Shown piece by piece: positions 25,348 through 34,981 of a stretch of 64,000 bases of DNA (the stretch's first letter is position 1; every line of letters starts with the position of its first letter). A model generated the notes under the pieces. It had not been told where the DNA came from. It saw only the letters and a list, made by a program, of their open reading frames with translations, and made no database searches. Origin of the DNA: Henriciella marina (lineage in GTDB: Bacteria > Pseudomonadota > Alphaproteobacteria > Caulobacterales > Hyphomonadaceae); the NCBI RefSeq assembly GCF_027213945.1, contig NZ_JAPWGW010000003.1, positions 124,001 through 188,000 of the forward strand. Reading direction: 5' to 3'. The position numbers were made by a program, and so were the translations under genes.

Positions 25348-27027
25348 CTACTCCTCGGCGCTGTCAGTGGATGCGGCCTCAGCGTCCGCGCCCGACTCTA
25401 TGTCGGCGCGGCAAAGCCAACGCGAGAGATGATCGTCCTGCGCATTCTCGGCCCAGCCGGTCAGCTCCGGATCGACAAGGTTCTTGGTCACCTGGATCCA
25501 CATCGGCGTGATCGGATAGTCCTCCAGCATCAATGCTTCGGCTTCGGCAAAGATTTCCGCGCGCGCCTGCAGGTCACGGGTGCGGCTCGCCTCCGCTAGA
25601 AGCGCGTCATATTCCGGGTTGGAATAGCGGCCATAATTCTGCTGGCCCGTCTCGGAATCGAGCAGGTAGAGGAAGTTGATCGGATCGTCGAAGTCCGCCA
25701 CCCAGGCGCCGTCCGCAACCTCAAAGTCCGACTGACGAAGGCGTGCGTAAAGAACCTTTGTGTCCTGACGAAGGATTTCGGCGTTCACCCATGGGGCAAT
25801 CTCGTTCCAGTTTGCTTGGGCCACGGGCGCGGCTTTCGGATTATCGTCGGTCGAGCGGTGGATGAACTCGAAGGACAGCTTGTTATTGGGACCGTAACCA
25901 GCCTCTTCCAGAAGCGCGCGGGCCTCGGCCAGTCGCTCTTCGCGCGTCATGTCGGCAAAGCCCAGCTCAGGGCGATCGACATTATAATTGCTCATCGTTG
26001 GTGGCACGAAGGAATAGGCCGGGATGTAGCCGGGCGTCAGCACGCGGTCGACGATGAACTCGCGGTCCAGCGCCAGTGACAGCGCCTTGCGCACACGCAC
26101 ATCGTCAAACGGCTCCTGGCTGGAGTTGAAGCTCCAATAGGTCGTAATCAGGCTTGGCGCGGTGCGCACCCAGCCCGGGAACTTTGCTTCCAGTTCTTCG
26201 GTCCGGCCCCCATCAAAGCCATTATTGATGTCGAGCTCACCCGCCTCAACGCGGCGTTCCACGGCTGCGGCGTCCTCGATCTCGAAATAGGCAACGCGGT
26301 CAAAGCAGACTTCATCGGCCTCATAGAAGAACGGATTCTTTTCGGAAACGAGCTGGTCGCCCGTGCGCCAGTAGGCGAGCTTGTAGGGGCCATTCACCTC
26401 AATATTTTCAGGCTGGATCCACGCTTCGCCATACTGTTCGACGATGTGCTCAGGCACTGGATAGGTGGTGTAGTGGGTCAGAAGGCCGAGCAGGTAAGGC
26501 GCAGGCTCTTCCAGCGTGATCTCAAAGGTGTAGTCGTCGATGGCGCGCACGCCGAGCTCTTCCGGTGGCAGCTCACCAGAGTTCACCTGCGCTGCATTCT
26601 TCACGACGTAGAGAAGCGACGAGTATTGCGACGCGATCTCCGGGTTCTGGATGCGGCGGAAGGCGTAGACGAAGTCATCGGCCGTGACAGGTTCACCATC
26701 CGACCATTGCGATTCGCGCAGGTTGAACGTCCAGGTGAGGCCGTCTTCGCTCGTTTCCCAGCTTGTCGCGACGCCCGGAATGACTTCGCGCTCTGGCGTG
26801 ATGGTCATGAGGCCGACGATCATGTCGGAGATCACGATATTCTCCCACTTCGCCGAAGAGCGGTGCGGGTCGAGCGTATCGACCTTCGCAGAAATACCGC
26901 GGCGCAGGACGGCGGCTTCTTCACCATCCCCCGATCCGTTTCCTCCGCTGCCCCCACAGGCCGCGAGCGTAAAGACCAGACCAGCTGCGCCGGCCGACAG
27001 AAGAACGGATTTAAGAGATTTCATCAT
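25348..27027 (-). CDS. Peptide ABC transporter substrate-binding lipoprotein, OppA family
   Basis: The 559-residue product has a lipoprotein signal (lipobox LAAC followed by a Gly/Ser linker). It shows the SBP family 5 pattern: LDPHRSS, WTFNLRESQWSDGEPVTADDFVYAFRR, and VRKALSLALDRE. It binds oligopeptides in the periplasm. No permease or ATPase genes are beside it, so it is an orphan in this window. It has four Cys late in the chain counting the lipid Cys, which is not unusual. Confidence 0.93.
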   Translation of the reverse strand: MMKSLKSVLLSAGAAGLVFTLAACGGSGGNGSGDGEEAAVLRRGISAKVDTLDPHRSSAKWENIVISDMIVGLMTITPEREVIPGVATSWETSEDGLTWTFNLRESQWSDGEPVTADDFVYAFRRIQNPEIASQYSSLLYVVKNAAQVNSGELPPEELGVRAIDDYTFEITLEEPAPYLLGLLTHYTTYPVPEHIVEQYGEAWIQPENIEVNGPYKLAYWRTGDQLVSEKNPFFYEADEVCFDRVAYFEIEDAAAVERRVEAGELDINNGFDGGRTEELEAKFPGWVRTAPSLITTYWSFNSSQEPFDDVRVRKALSLALDREFIVDRVLTPGYIPAYSFVPPTMSNYNVDRPELGFADMTREERLAEARALLEEAGYGPNNKLSFEFIHRSTDDNPKAAPVAQANWNEIAPWVNAEILRQDTKVLYARLRQSDFEVADGAWVADFDDPINFLYLLDSETGQQNYGRYSNPEYDALLAEASRTRDLQARAEIFAEAEALMLEDYPITPMWIQVTKNLVDPELTGWAENAQDDHLSRWLCRADIESGADAEAASTDSAEE

Positions 27028-27119
27028 GACTTCCCGTGATTTTCGTTACGACTTAGTGTTTCATGTGATCAGGCGCTTGGAAAGATAGCGCACCACAGTT
27101 GAGCAGCAGATGAACAGGC

Positions 27120-27641
27120 ATGCGACACAGTTTACCCCTTTCGATACTTATTCTGAGCACAATTCTTCCGGCAGCAGCGCAAGAAGCCACGTCATTCAGT
27201 ACGCGTGAGGTCTATGCTTGCGCCGACCTTGCAGACGATGCCGCGCGCCTCGCCTGTTACGATGACGCTGTCGGGCGCCTCAAATCTGCCGAGGAAACCG
27301 GCGAAGCAGTTGTCGTCACCCGCAGCGAGGTTGAGGAAGTGCGCCGGGATTCCTTTGGCTTCTCCATTCCGAGCCTTCCAAACTTCGCCTCCTCCGTGTT
27401 CAGCGATGGCGAGGAGATCGACGAGGTTTCCTACCCCGTCGCTTCGGTCCAGAAGACAGCGCGCGGCAAGCTCTACATAACCTTGCAGAATGGCCAGGTC
27501 TGGCAGCAAATCGACAATAAGCGCATCTACTATTCCGCCAAGCGCGGCGTGGATGGCGCGACCATCAAGTCAGCGGCCCTTGGCAGCTATATGATGAAGC
27601 TGGATGACGGCCTGCAGTTTCGCGTCGAACGCCTGAAATAG
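27120..27641 (+). CDS. Secreted hypothetical protein with CxDLxxDxxRLxCYD motif
   Basis: The 173-residue product has a signal peptide ending near PAAAQ. The motif ACADLADDAARLACYDD (about residues 33-49) is shared with many small secreted proteins, including some linked to type VI secretion. The C-terminal half has an SH3-like strand pattern (GKLYITLQNGQVWQQID, then LDDGLQFRVERLK). Function unknown. It is monocistronic, with a strong terminator. Confidence 0.75.
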   Translation: MRHSLPLSILILSTILPAAAQEATSFSTREVYACADLADDAARLACYDDAVGRLKSAEETGEAVVVTRSEVEEVRRDSFGFSIPSLPNFASSVFSDGEEIDEVSYPVASVQKTARGKLYITLQNGQVWQQIDNKRIYYSAKRGVDGATIKSAALGSYMMKLDDGLQFRVERLK

Positions 27642-27656
27642 CTGGCCAACAGAATC

Positions 27657-27692
27657 AAAGACCCCTGCGAGCGATGCCCGCAGGGGTCTTTT
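27657..27692 (+). terminator. Intrinsic terminator after 27120-27641
   Basis: A perfect 13-bp stem (AAAGACCCCTGCG / CGCAGGGGTCTTT) has a 9-base loop, followed by T. Confidence 0.85.
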
Positions 27693-27713
27693 CATTTGCG
27701 CGAAAAGTTTCGC

Positions 27714-28367
27714 CTATTCGTACTTCACAGAGCAGCCATAAGGCGCTGCCCAGCTCGTCTGTACCGTCTCACCCGATTGAAGCGCATCAAGTGCCGCAGT
27801 CACGTAATTTTCAGCCGTATCGATGTCGGAAACGCGTGAAGATGGGATGGAGTCGATTGCGCCAGCATAGGCGATGTCGCTATCGGGCTCGATGACGAAC
27901 ATGTGCGGCGTGGTCTTGGCCTCATAAAGGCGACCGATATCGCCAGACGGATCGAGGATGACATGGGTCGGTGAGGCGTCGCGCCCGTCATTGATCTCGA
28001 TTGCGCGGTTTCCATCGACATGGCCTTGCGTGCCCGGCGCCGACGAGATCACCTGCAACCAGACGATATCATCCTCGCCTGCGCGATCCTGAAGACCCTG
28101 CATGTTCTGCGGCGGGTCAGCATAGTGTTTCTGCACAAACGGACAGCCATCATTGGTCCATTCGAGAATGACGGTTTTCCCTGCAAAGCCCGAGAGCGAG
28201 ACCTGCTCACCCGTCGCCGTCATGCCGGTAAAGTCCGGTGCGGGCTGACCCGGCTCAGCTGCAGGGGCGGCGGAGGCGGAAAACGCGATCATCGCGCCAG
28301 CGCTGAGGGCAACGGCAGCGGCCATGCCGGAGGCAAGTCCAAGGTTTCGACGGGTAAGAGCGGTCAT
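27714..28367 (-). CDS. Exported AhpC/TSA-type redoxin
   Basis: The 217-residue protein has a twin-Arg-containing, long hydrophobic N-terminus (TRRNLGLASGM) ending near SASAA, suggesting export, possibly by Tat. The thioredoxin-fold domain has WTNDGCPFVQKHY around the single active-site Cys and the cis-Pro region KTTPHMFVIEP. Single-Cys family members act as peroxidase-like or thiol-redox proteins. It lies 31 bases downstream of the DsbD-like gene and probably receives electrons through it (inference). Confidence 0.88.
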   Translation of the reverse strand: MTALTRRNLGLASGMAAAVALSAGAMIAFSASAAPAAEPGQPAPDFTGMTATGEQVSLSGFAGKTVILEWTNDGCPFVQKHYADPPQNMQGLQDRAGEDDIVWLQVISSAPGTQGHVDGNRAIEINDGRDASPTHVILDPSGDIGRLYEAKTTPHMFVIEPDSDIAYAGAIDSIPSSRVSDIDTAENYVTAALDALQSGETVQTSWAAPYGCSVKYE

Positions 28368-28398
28368 GATGTCATCCTTTCTGCGTGGGCGGTACTGG

Positions 28399-30549
28399 TC
28401 AAAAGGCTTCGAGCTTGCGTTTCAACATGCCCGGATTGAGCAGGGTCGGCAGGACTTCCGGCTCTGGCTTACCCGGCGCGTAGAGAAGATACATCGGAAC
28501 GCCCGGACTTCCACGCCGCTTGAGTTCATCGGAAATTTCGTCATTCGGCCGCGTGAAATCTGCGACCAGGAAAGTGACATTGGCGTCTTCCATGGCTTGC
28601 AGGACGTCTTCGCGCTTCAGCGTCGTGCGCTTGTTGACCTGACAGGTCGCGCACCATGACGCGGTAAAGTCGACGAAGATGCCGCGTTCCTCGCCGATAA
28701 GCTCCTCCACGCGCGCTGGCGACCATGGCTCTGGTTCATAGGCCGCTGCATAGGACGCCGCCGCTCCACTTGTCGCCGGCGCTTCCTGCAGCCCTGACGC
28801 GACCGGCCAGACAATACCAACGAGAACAAGCGCTGCGCCGACTGCAACGATACCGCTACGCAGGCGTCCGCCTGCCACGCTGACGAGCCAGACACCGAAT
28901 GCGAGAATGACCGCGCCGAACGCTGTCGCTCCTGCAGCCGGGTGATTCCCGAGCACGGTGATCAGCCAGGCGGCCGTGAGGAACATAGGGAAGGCAAAGG
29001 CTTGCTTCAGCCGCTCCATCCAGAGCCCCGGTTTCGGTAGCGACTTATGCAAACCCGGCACATAGCTCAGCACCAGGAACGGCAGGGCGAGGCCGAGGCC
29101 CAGCATCAGAAACACAGCCATCACGACAGGCCATGGCTCGTTCAGGACAGCCCCCAGCGCGCCGACAACGAATGGGCCGACACAGGGCGCGCCAACGACC
29201 GCGGCCAGCACACCTGTGAAGAACGCCCCTGCACTATCCTGCCGCCCCGCGAGACCGGAGCCGACATTCTGGACCGACGTGCCAAAATTTACGACGCCGA
29301 GCAGCCACAGGCCGATAACGACCATAATAAGCGCGAGCGCAGCGACCACTGCCGGGTATTGAAGCTGGAAGCCAAGGCTGACGAACTGGCCCGCCGCCCG
29401 AAGCGCAATGAAAACAAGCCCGGTCACGGCGAAGCTGATCAGAACGCCTGCCGTATACCAGAGGCCATGCTTGCGCAGCTCACTACGCTCACCGCTGGCT
29501 GCGACCTGAACCATGCCGATCGCCTTGATGGACAGCACAGGCAGGACGCAGGGCATGAGGTTCAGGATAAGGCCCCCAAGGAGTGCAGAGCCGATCAATA
29601 AGAAGAAGTTGATCCCGCCACTTCCATTGCTCGGGATCGTTGGAAGACCGCCCGCACCGCCGCCAATCGCAGCCCCGTTTCCGCCTGAGCTTCCAAGTCC
29701 GCTGGTTCCGGCAAGCAAGTCACCTTCGCTGGCGGAGATGCGAACGGCGACGGGTGTTGCGCCATCTACAGCGACGCGAATTAGGCCTGTGAGGGCCTCC
29801 GGCATGCCAGCCCGAACGGGCGTTAATTCAATCGCCACGCCCTGTTCGCCGAATTCTACTGGCTGCGGCGCGGCGTGGACGATCTCATGTCCGTCAGGAA
29901 AGAAACGCGTCTCTCCAGACACACCAACCAGCTCACCCCCCGCCGCTGACAGGATCCAGCTTTCGTCATCTGCGGTGAGGGAGGTTTCGCCGGAAAACTG
30001 AACGGGCACATCGCCAAGCGCGTCGGCTATACGTGCGCCATTCTCGCGGTCTGGCACCTGCTGCGGGCCGACATCCAGCGTCACGGCAAGATCAACCGAT
30101 TCCGGGATGCAGATATCCTTGCAGATCAGGTAATCGATTTCACCGCCAAGACGGACCGGCCCGGTCACGCTTTCCGGGATCTGGACTGGAAACGGCAGGA
30201 CGATCTCGCCGCTATAGCCGTAATCCATGATCTCACCTTCGACGACAGGGAGAAGCTCTGGCAGAGGCCAGTCGATCTCACCAATCGCTTCGGCATCCAC
30301 AGTGGTCTGGTCGTCCCAATAGGCGCGCGGCGGAATGCCCGCGTCTCCAGCATTCTTCCAGTAGATGTGCCACTCATCATCCATCTCGAAGCTGAGACCG
30401 AACCACACGGTTTCGCCTGGAATGGCGGTCTCGCGCTCTGAAATCAGTTCGACGCGCGCATGCCCGCCATCTACCGGCTGCGCCTGAAGCGGCGCGAGGG
30501 CTGGCGCTGCGATGAGAGCAAAAAGAAATGGGAAGACGAATTTCATCAT
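28399..30549 (-). CDS. dsbD: DsbD-family thiol:disulfide interchange protein
   Basis: The 716-residue product has a signal peptide (ending near APLQAQ), an N-terminal DsbD-alpha-like domain with YLICKDICIPE, and a CcdA/DsbD membrane domain of about eight helices (residues about 310-595) containing the paired cysteines in LMPCVLPVLS and GAPCVGPFV. The C-terminal thioredoxin domain has WCATCQ. It passes electrons from cytoplasmic thioredoxin to periplasmic partners. A Gly/Ser-rich linker (about 288-305) precedes the membrane part. The downstream redoxin is a likely partner. Confidence 0.93.
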   Translation of the reverse strand: MMKFVFPFLFALIAAPALAPLQAQPVDGGHARVELISERETAIPGETVWFGLSFEMDDEWHIYWKNAGDAGIPPRAYWDDQTTVDAEAIGEIDWPLPELLPVVEGEIMDYGYSGEIVLPFPVQIPESVTGPVRLGGEIDYLICKDICIPESVDLAVTLDVGPQQVPDRENGARIADALGDVPVQFSGETSLTADDESWILSAAGGELVGVSGETRFFPDGHEIVHAAPQPVEFGEQGVAIELTPVRAGMPEALTGLIRVAVDGATPVAVRISASEGDLLAGTSGLGSSGGNGAAIGGGAGGLPTIPSNGSGGINFFLLIGSALLGGLILNLMPCVLPVLSIKAIGMVQVAASGERSELRKHGLWYTAGVLISFAVTGLVFIALRAAGQFVSLGFQLQYPAVVAALALIMVVIGLWLLGVVNFGTSVQNVGSGLAGRQDSAGAFFTGVLAAVVGAPCVGPFVVGALGAVLNEPWPVVMAVFLMLGLGLALPFLVLSYVPGLHKSLPKPGLWMERLKQAFAFPMFLTAAWLITVLGNHPAAGATAFGAVILAFGVWLVSVAGGRLRSGIVAVGAALVLVGIVWPVASGLQEAPATSGAAASYAAAYEPEPWSPARVEELIGEERGIFVDFTASWCATCQVNKRTTLKREDVLQAMEDANVTFLVADFTRPNDEISDELKRRGSPGVPMYLLYAPGKPEPEVLPTLLNPGMLKRKLEAF

Positions 30550-30654
30550 TGGGCGATAAGTCGGCCTTTATTGAGAAGAATTCCAGAGGGCTGGATGTCG
30601 CAAATTTTCATTGCCCGCCAGCGCTCTCGCGCAATCGTGATGCACAGGTGTAAA

Positions 30655-30687
30655 CAAAAAGGCCGGACCTTTGCGAGGCCCGGCCTT
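30655..30687 (-). terminator. Intrinsic terminator of the sapC-family gene
   Basis: A 12-bp stem (AAGGCCGGACCT / AGGCCCGGCCTT, one mismatch) has a 5-base loop. The A run at 30656-30660 gives T on the minus strand. Confidence 0.8.
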
Positions 30688-30731
30688 TTCAGAAATGAAC
30701 TTGAAAGGCTGACCGCCTTTCTTCAATTCGG

Positions 30732-31556
30732 CTAGATCTGTAGGCTTGGGCCGTCAGAGCCGCCCTGTGGCTGCTGTACGGCGTCTGCTTCCTGCGCACG
30801 CAGGGCCCGGTTGATAACGCGTGACCAGTTGAGCAGCGAGATATTGTGCGCGAGGACGGCACCAAGCATGCCATTGCGCTGAAGCTCGGCGATCTTTTCC
30901 TCTGGAAGTGCATTCACCTTCTGCTCGTCGATCGCATAGTATTTCGCGACGACCTGCGGATCACCGATATTGTTGCCGCTATTGTCGCGCGGCTGGAAGG
31001 TCGCTTCACGCTCTGCGAACAGGCCGAGCTTGTCGATTTCCTTCACGAATTCTTCGGTGCGGCGACGCTGGCTTTCAAAGTCGCGGCAGAAGTTCATCGC
31101 ATTCGTGGTAAATTCCGATGGCTGGCCGTCATTGAAGAACGGAATTTCCGGCTGGTTGGAGACCATGGCTGCGTCGCGGTCGACACAGAGGACCAGACGC
31201 TCCTGAGAGCTGTCATTCGCGAAAACGAATGGATACCGGCGGGCAAAAGCAGGGATGTAGAAGTCTGAATCGACGGCCCCGTCCTTTACGTAAAGGTTCT
31301 CATTATCGCGCACACCCATCGCGCCGATTGGCATCTTGTCCTTGCCGACGAAGATGATCGGGTATGATGTGGAAGCGAGGCCGAACTCATTCACCGTGAG
31401 AGGAACAGCATGTGCCTTGCCAAGAAATGAGAATGGCTTTTCGATCGGCTTGATGCCGAGACCGCCATGCTTTTCAGCATTGAGAGGCTGGGGATTGGAA
31501 TAAAACAGCACTTGCCCGCTAAGCGGAGACGCTTGGGCCGACTGGGAATTTGCCAC
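30732..31556 (-). CDS. SapC family protein
   Basis: The 274-residue protein matches the SapC family, first named in Campylobacter S-layer loci and widespread in alphaproteobacteria and other marine Proteobacteria. Signatures visible are FLGKAHAVPLTVNEFGLAS, YPIIFVGKD, DFYIPAFARRYPFVF and CVDRDA. There is no obvious signal peptide. The role is unclear. A terminator follows. The gene is divergent from a DUF885 lipoprotein gene, with about 120 bases between starts. Confidence 0.88.
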   Translation of the reverse strand: MANSQSAQASPLSGQVLFYSNPQPLNAEKHGGLGIKPIEKPFSFLGKAHAVPLTVNEFGLASTSYPIIFVGKDKMPIGAMGVRDNENLYVKDGAVDSDFYIPAFARRYPFVFANDSSQERLVLCVDRDAAMVSNQPEIPFFNDGQPSEFTTNAMNFCRDFESQRRRTEEFVKEIDKLGLFAEREATFQPRDNSGNNIGDPQVVAKYYAIDEQKVNALPEEKIAELQRNGMLGAVLAHNISLLNWSRVINRALRAQEADAVQQPQGGSDGPSLQI

Positions 31557-31676
31557 GGGAACACTCCATTGATTGACCGGCGCGGTTTACCGGATAAGCC
31601 AGACGCTCACAACCGCCGAGCAGCTATTGCCCCGCCCGTTTCACGCCAGCCTATTGAAAGCGGATTTTCACGCCTG

Positions 31677-33542
31677 ATGAGACCAGTCCGGAACCTTGCA
31701 AGAATGCGTCCAGTTTTCGCGCTCGCAGCGGTCAGCCTCGCAGCGTCCTGTGGCCCCGCCGTGAACGAAGACGGCATCGCGCGGCGCACGGTGCGCGACA
31801 TCAACCGCGTGATGGAAGACACCGCACAGGCTGAACTGGCGCTGTCACCGGAAACCGCCACCCGGCTGGGACTCGAAGAAAGCAGCGCACGCGTCTCCAT
31901 CAACGATGTGCTGGATGACCGTTCGCAAGCCCGGTTCGAACGCGCGCGCCTTTTGCGGATAGAGCTTCTCAACCGCTTGCTTCAGACGCCCTACATCCCG
32001 TCGGAGAGCGAGCTTGCCCGGCATCTCGACGTGATTTCGAGCCATTATGAGGCGCTGACCCGACTGGAGGCCTACGGGTACGGGCGCTATTCGCTGGGCA
32101 TGGCGCGCCCCTATGCTGTCGACCAGATAAGTGGCGCCTGGGTCGATGTGCCCGATCTACTGATAAGCGCCCAGCCGCTCCGTTCGCATGCAGACGCTAA
32201 AGATTATCTCGCGCGTCTGGCGGCACTGCCGGATACCATCGCCGATGAGCGTCGTCGTCTCTTGTCCGATGCGAAGAGCGGGGTGATCCCGCCGCAAATC
32301 GTACTCGACCAGCTTGAGGCGCGCCTGCGGGAATTTGCTCGGCAGCCAATCCAGACCCATCCCCTGATCCAGACATTCGGGAATGTGGTCAGCGGCCTTG
32401 ACGCCACGGCCGGACCGTCTGCGAACACATATCGCGAAGCCGCTGCCCGAACGATGCTGGACGAGGTCATTCCAGCCTATAGAGAATTCGCTGACGAGGT
32501 CGCGCGCCTCAAGCTGCAGGCACCGAAAGAGGCCGGCATGTCCTCCCTTCAGGATGGTGACGCCTATTATCGCGACCTTCTTGCCTTCTATGCGTCGCCG
32601 GACGTTGGGCCGGAGTTTCTCCACCAGGAGGCTTTGAGCGCCATCGACGCAATCAATGCAGAGATTGATGCGCAGTTTGAATCGCTGGGCCTGTCAGGCG
32701 GCACTGTCGGCGAACGCCTCGCCTATCTCGCGGAGACGCCCGGTCAGGCCCGGCCGCTGAATGTCGATACGCGCACGCAGGTTCTGAGCACGCTGCGCCA
32801 GGCCGTATCGGCGGCAACTGAAGTACTGCCTCGCATGGTTGCGGATGCGGCGAATGAAAGCCTGGTCGTCGCGCGGATGCCAGTGCTGAAAGAAGCAACT
32901 TATTCCGGGGCGCTCTATTCGCCGGCGACCGCAGATGGCACCAGCCCCGGCCTCCTTCTCATCAATCTTGGCGAAGGTGAGGAATGGCCGCCCTTCACCC
33001 TCCCAACGCTTGCCGCCCATGAAGGCGTGCCGGGTCATCACACCGAAAGCACGATGACGACGCGAACGCGCAACCCTCTACTGCGCCAGATGATCTGGGA
33101 CGTGGCGTTCGGCGAAGGCTGGGGCACCTATGCTGAAGACCTTGCCGATAGTGCGGGCCAATACGGCGATGACCCGCTGGGGCGGCTTGGCTATCTCCAA
33201 TCCATCCTGTTCCGGGCCGCACGCGTGGTCGCCGATACGGGCCTCCATTCGCGCGGATGGTCCTATCAGCAAGCTGTCGATTATCTCGTCGATACGACGG
33301 GACTGCCGCGCACCCAGATGGAGCGTGAAGTTCTGCGCTATCTAGTCTGGCCAGGCCAGGCTGTTTCCTACTTCGCAGGGCGTAACCGCATCCTTGACAT
33401 GCGCACCCGCGCAGAGGCCGTCGTTGGCGCGCGCTTCGACAACGCCTCGTTCAATTCGGTAATCCTGTCAGGCGGACCGCGGCCCCTTGATCTGGTTGAG
33501 GCTGACGTAGAGAGCTGGTATCAGCGACAGCTCCAGAACTGA
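31677..33542 (+). CDS. DUF885 family lipoprotein (putative metallopeptidase-like)
   Basis: The product is about 621 residues. The likely starts are ATG 31677 or ATG 31704; the second gives the cleaner lipoprotein signal (MRPVFALAAVSLAASC, lipobox AASC). The DUF885 domain follows, with HEGVPGHHTE near residue 450, resembling a zinc-peptidase HExxxHH motif, and GWGTYAEDLAD and PGQAVSYFAG further on. Members are suspected peptidases. It is monocistronic. Confidence 0.87.
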   Translation: MRPVRNLARMRPVFALAAVSLAASCGPAVNEDGIARRTVRDINRVMEDTAQAELALSPETATRLGLEESSARVSINDVLDDRSQARFERARLLRIELLNRLLQTPYIPSESELARHLDVISSHYEALTRLEAYGYGRYSLGMARPYAVDQISGAWVDVPDLLISAQPLRSHADAKDYLARLAALPDTIADERRRLLSDAKSGVIPPQIVLDQLEARLREFARQPIQTHPLIQTFGNVVSGLDATAGPSANTYREAAARTMLDEVIPAYREFADEVARLKLQAPKEAGMSSLQDGDAYYRDLLAFYASPDVGPEFLHQEALSAIDAINAEIDAQFESLGLSGGTVGERLAYLAETPGQARPLNVDTRTQVLSTLRQAVSAATEVLPRMVADAANESLVVARMPVLKEATYSGALYSPATADGTSPGLLLINLGEGEEWPPFTLPTLAAHEGVPGHHTESTMTTRTRNPLLRQMIWDVAFGEGWGTYAEDLADSAGQYGDDPLGRLGYLQSILFRAARVVADTGLHSRGWSYQQAVDYLVDTTGLPRTQMEREVLRYLVWPGQAVSYFAGRNRILDMRTRAEAVVGARFDNASFNSVILSGGPRPLDLVEADVESWYQRQLQN

Positions 33543-33739
33543 CACGGCCAGTCTTCGGGCGAAAAAAGAAGCCACGCCTTACGCTCAACATTGTCGCAAA
33601 ATTGACATAGGCCTTGCCACGAAGATACGCGTGGATTAAGTGGCCTTTTGCTCACTATGCCTAAAAGCGCTGGGCAGCGTCAGATTTCTCCTCTTCGTCA
33701 AAGGAAGACTTGAAATCCGGCGACGGCATGACCAAGTAA

Positions 33740-33754
33740 TGCTCATATTGAGCA
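33740..33754 (+). promoter_or_regulatory. Inverted-repeat operator candidate upstream of nadA
   Basis: TGCTCA-TAT-TGAGCA is a perfect 6-bp inverted repeat with a 3-base spacer, ending 19 bases before the nadA ATG and just ahead of its GGAGG ribosome site. A weaker match (TGCTCAC..) starts at 33649. Its position fits a repressor site for NAD synthesis. The regulator is not encoded in the window and I cannot name it. Confidence 0.55.
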
Positions 33755-33773
33755 AAAGCGTGGAGGACACGAT

Positions 33774-34922
33774 ATGGCTAGATTGATCGATTCAGGACCG
33801 GGATGCCCAACCCCGACGCCGCTTCGCGCGAAAAACGCAGCTGAAGCACGTGGCCTTGCCTATACCGACGAGATCAAGGCGAAGACCGATGATCTCTATC
33901 CGCTTGTGTCTGATTTCATCACCCCCATGGAGTGGCCCGCGATTGCGCCGCTCGTGGCCGAGATCAACCGCCTCAAGGAAGAGAAGAACGCGGTCATTCT
34001 CGCGCACAATTACATGACGCCGGATATCTTCCGGCTTGTGGGCGACTTCCGCGGTGACTCCCTGCAGCTGGCCCGCGAGGCCGCCGCCGTCGAAGCCGAT
34101 ATCATCGTCCAGGCTGGCGTCCACTTCATGGCAGAAACGTCCAAGATTCTCGCGCCTCAGAAAACCGTGCTGATCCCGAGCCTGGAAGCAGGCTGTTCGC
34201 TCGCCGCGTCGATCACTGGCGCAGATGTGCGCCTGATCAAGCAGCGCTATCCTGACTATCCGGTCGTTACCTATGTGAATACCACCGCTGACGTGAAGGC
34301 TGAGTGCCATATCACCTGCACCAGCTCGAACGCCGCGCAGGTGGTCGAAGCCATCGCCAAGGAATGGGACACCGACACCGTTATTCTGGTGCCGGACCAA
34401 TATCTTGCAAAGAATGTCGCAGCGCAGACCGATATCCGCATCATCACATGGCCGGGGGCCTGCGAGGTGCATGAGCTCTTCAGCGCTGACGATGTTAGCC
34501 AGCTGCGCGAAGCCCATCCGGGCGTCGTCATCCTCGCCCACCCGGAATGCCCGCCTGACGTTCTTCAGGCTGCAGACTTTGCAGGCTCCACCTCCGCGCT
34601 CGCGAGCTATGTGCAGGACAACAGCCCGAACAAGGTCGTGCTGCTAACTGAATGCTCGATGAGCGACAATGTCGCCGCAGAGAATCCAGGTGTGAACTTC
34701 GTGCGCCCGTGCAATCTCTGCCCGCACATGAAGCGTATCACGCTGGAGAACATTCTCGACTGCCTCATCGAGCTGAAGCATGAGGTCGTAATCGACGAAG
34801 AGATGCGCGTGAAAGCGAAAGCGGCGATTGATGCAATGCTCGCCTTGCCCAAGACGGACAAGCCGCTTGCCTTCGAAACGGGCCTTGCCCCGCGCGAGAT
34901 CGAAGTTATTTCGCCAGCCTGA
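33774..34922 (+). CDS. nadA: Quinolinate synthase
   Basis: The 382-residue enzyme condenses iminoaspartate with dihydroxyacetone phosphate to quinolinate using a [4Fe-4S] cluster. The three cluster cysteines are visible in LEAGCSLA, in the PECPP motif and in RPCNLCPHM. Also typical are LAHNYMTPDI and TSSNAAQVVE. GGAGG precedes the ATG. It is first gene of the nadA - two secreted genes - nadB - nadC operon, possibly under the inverted repeat at 33740. Confidence 0.97.
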   Translation: MARLIDSGPGCPTPTPLRAKNAAEARGLAYTDEIKAKTDDLYPLVSDFITPMEWPAIAPLVAEINRLKEEKNAVILAHNYMTPDIFRLVGDFRGDSLQLAREAAAVEADIIVQAGVHFMAETSKILAPQKTVLIPSLEAGCSLAASITGADVRLIKQRYPDYPVVTYVNTTADVKAECHITCTSSNAAQVVEAIAKEWDTDTVILVPDQYLAKNVAAQTDIRIITWPGACEVHELFSADDVSQLREAHPGVVILAHPECPPDVLQAADFAGSTSALASYVQDNSPNKVVLLTECSMSDNVAAENPGVNFVRPCNLCPHMKRITLENILDCLIELKHEVVIDEEMRVKAKAAIDAMLALPKTDKPLAFETGLAPREIEVISPA

Positions 34923-34929
34923 CGCCTTG

Positions 34930-34953
34930 AAAAGGCCGCTTCGGCGGTCTTTT
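34930..34953 (+). terminator. UUCG-loop hairpin after nadA, inside the nad operon
   Basis: A 10-bp stem (AAAAGGCCGC / GCGGTCTTTT, one wobble) closes a TTCG tetraloop and ends in four T. It lies 8 bases after nadA and 28 before the next gene. It could lower expression of the distal genes or protect the nadA mRNA 3' end. Confidence 0.65.
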
Positions 34954-34981
34954 CTGGCCGAATGACACGAAAAGAGCTTCC

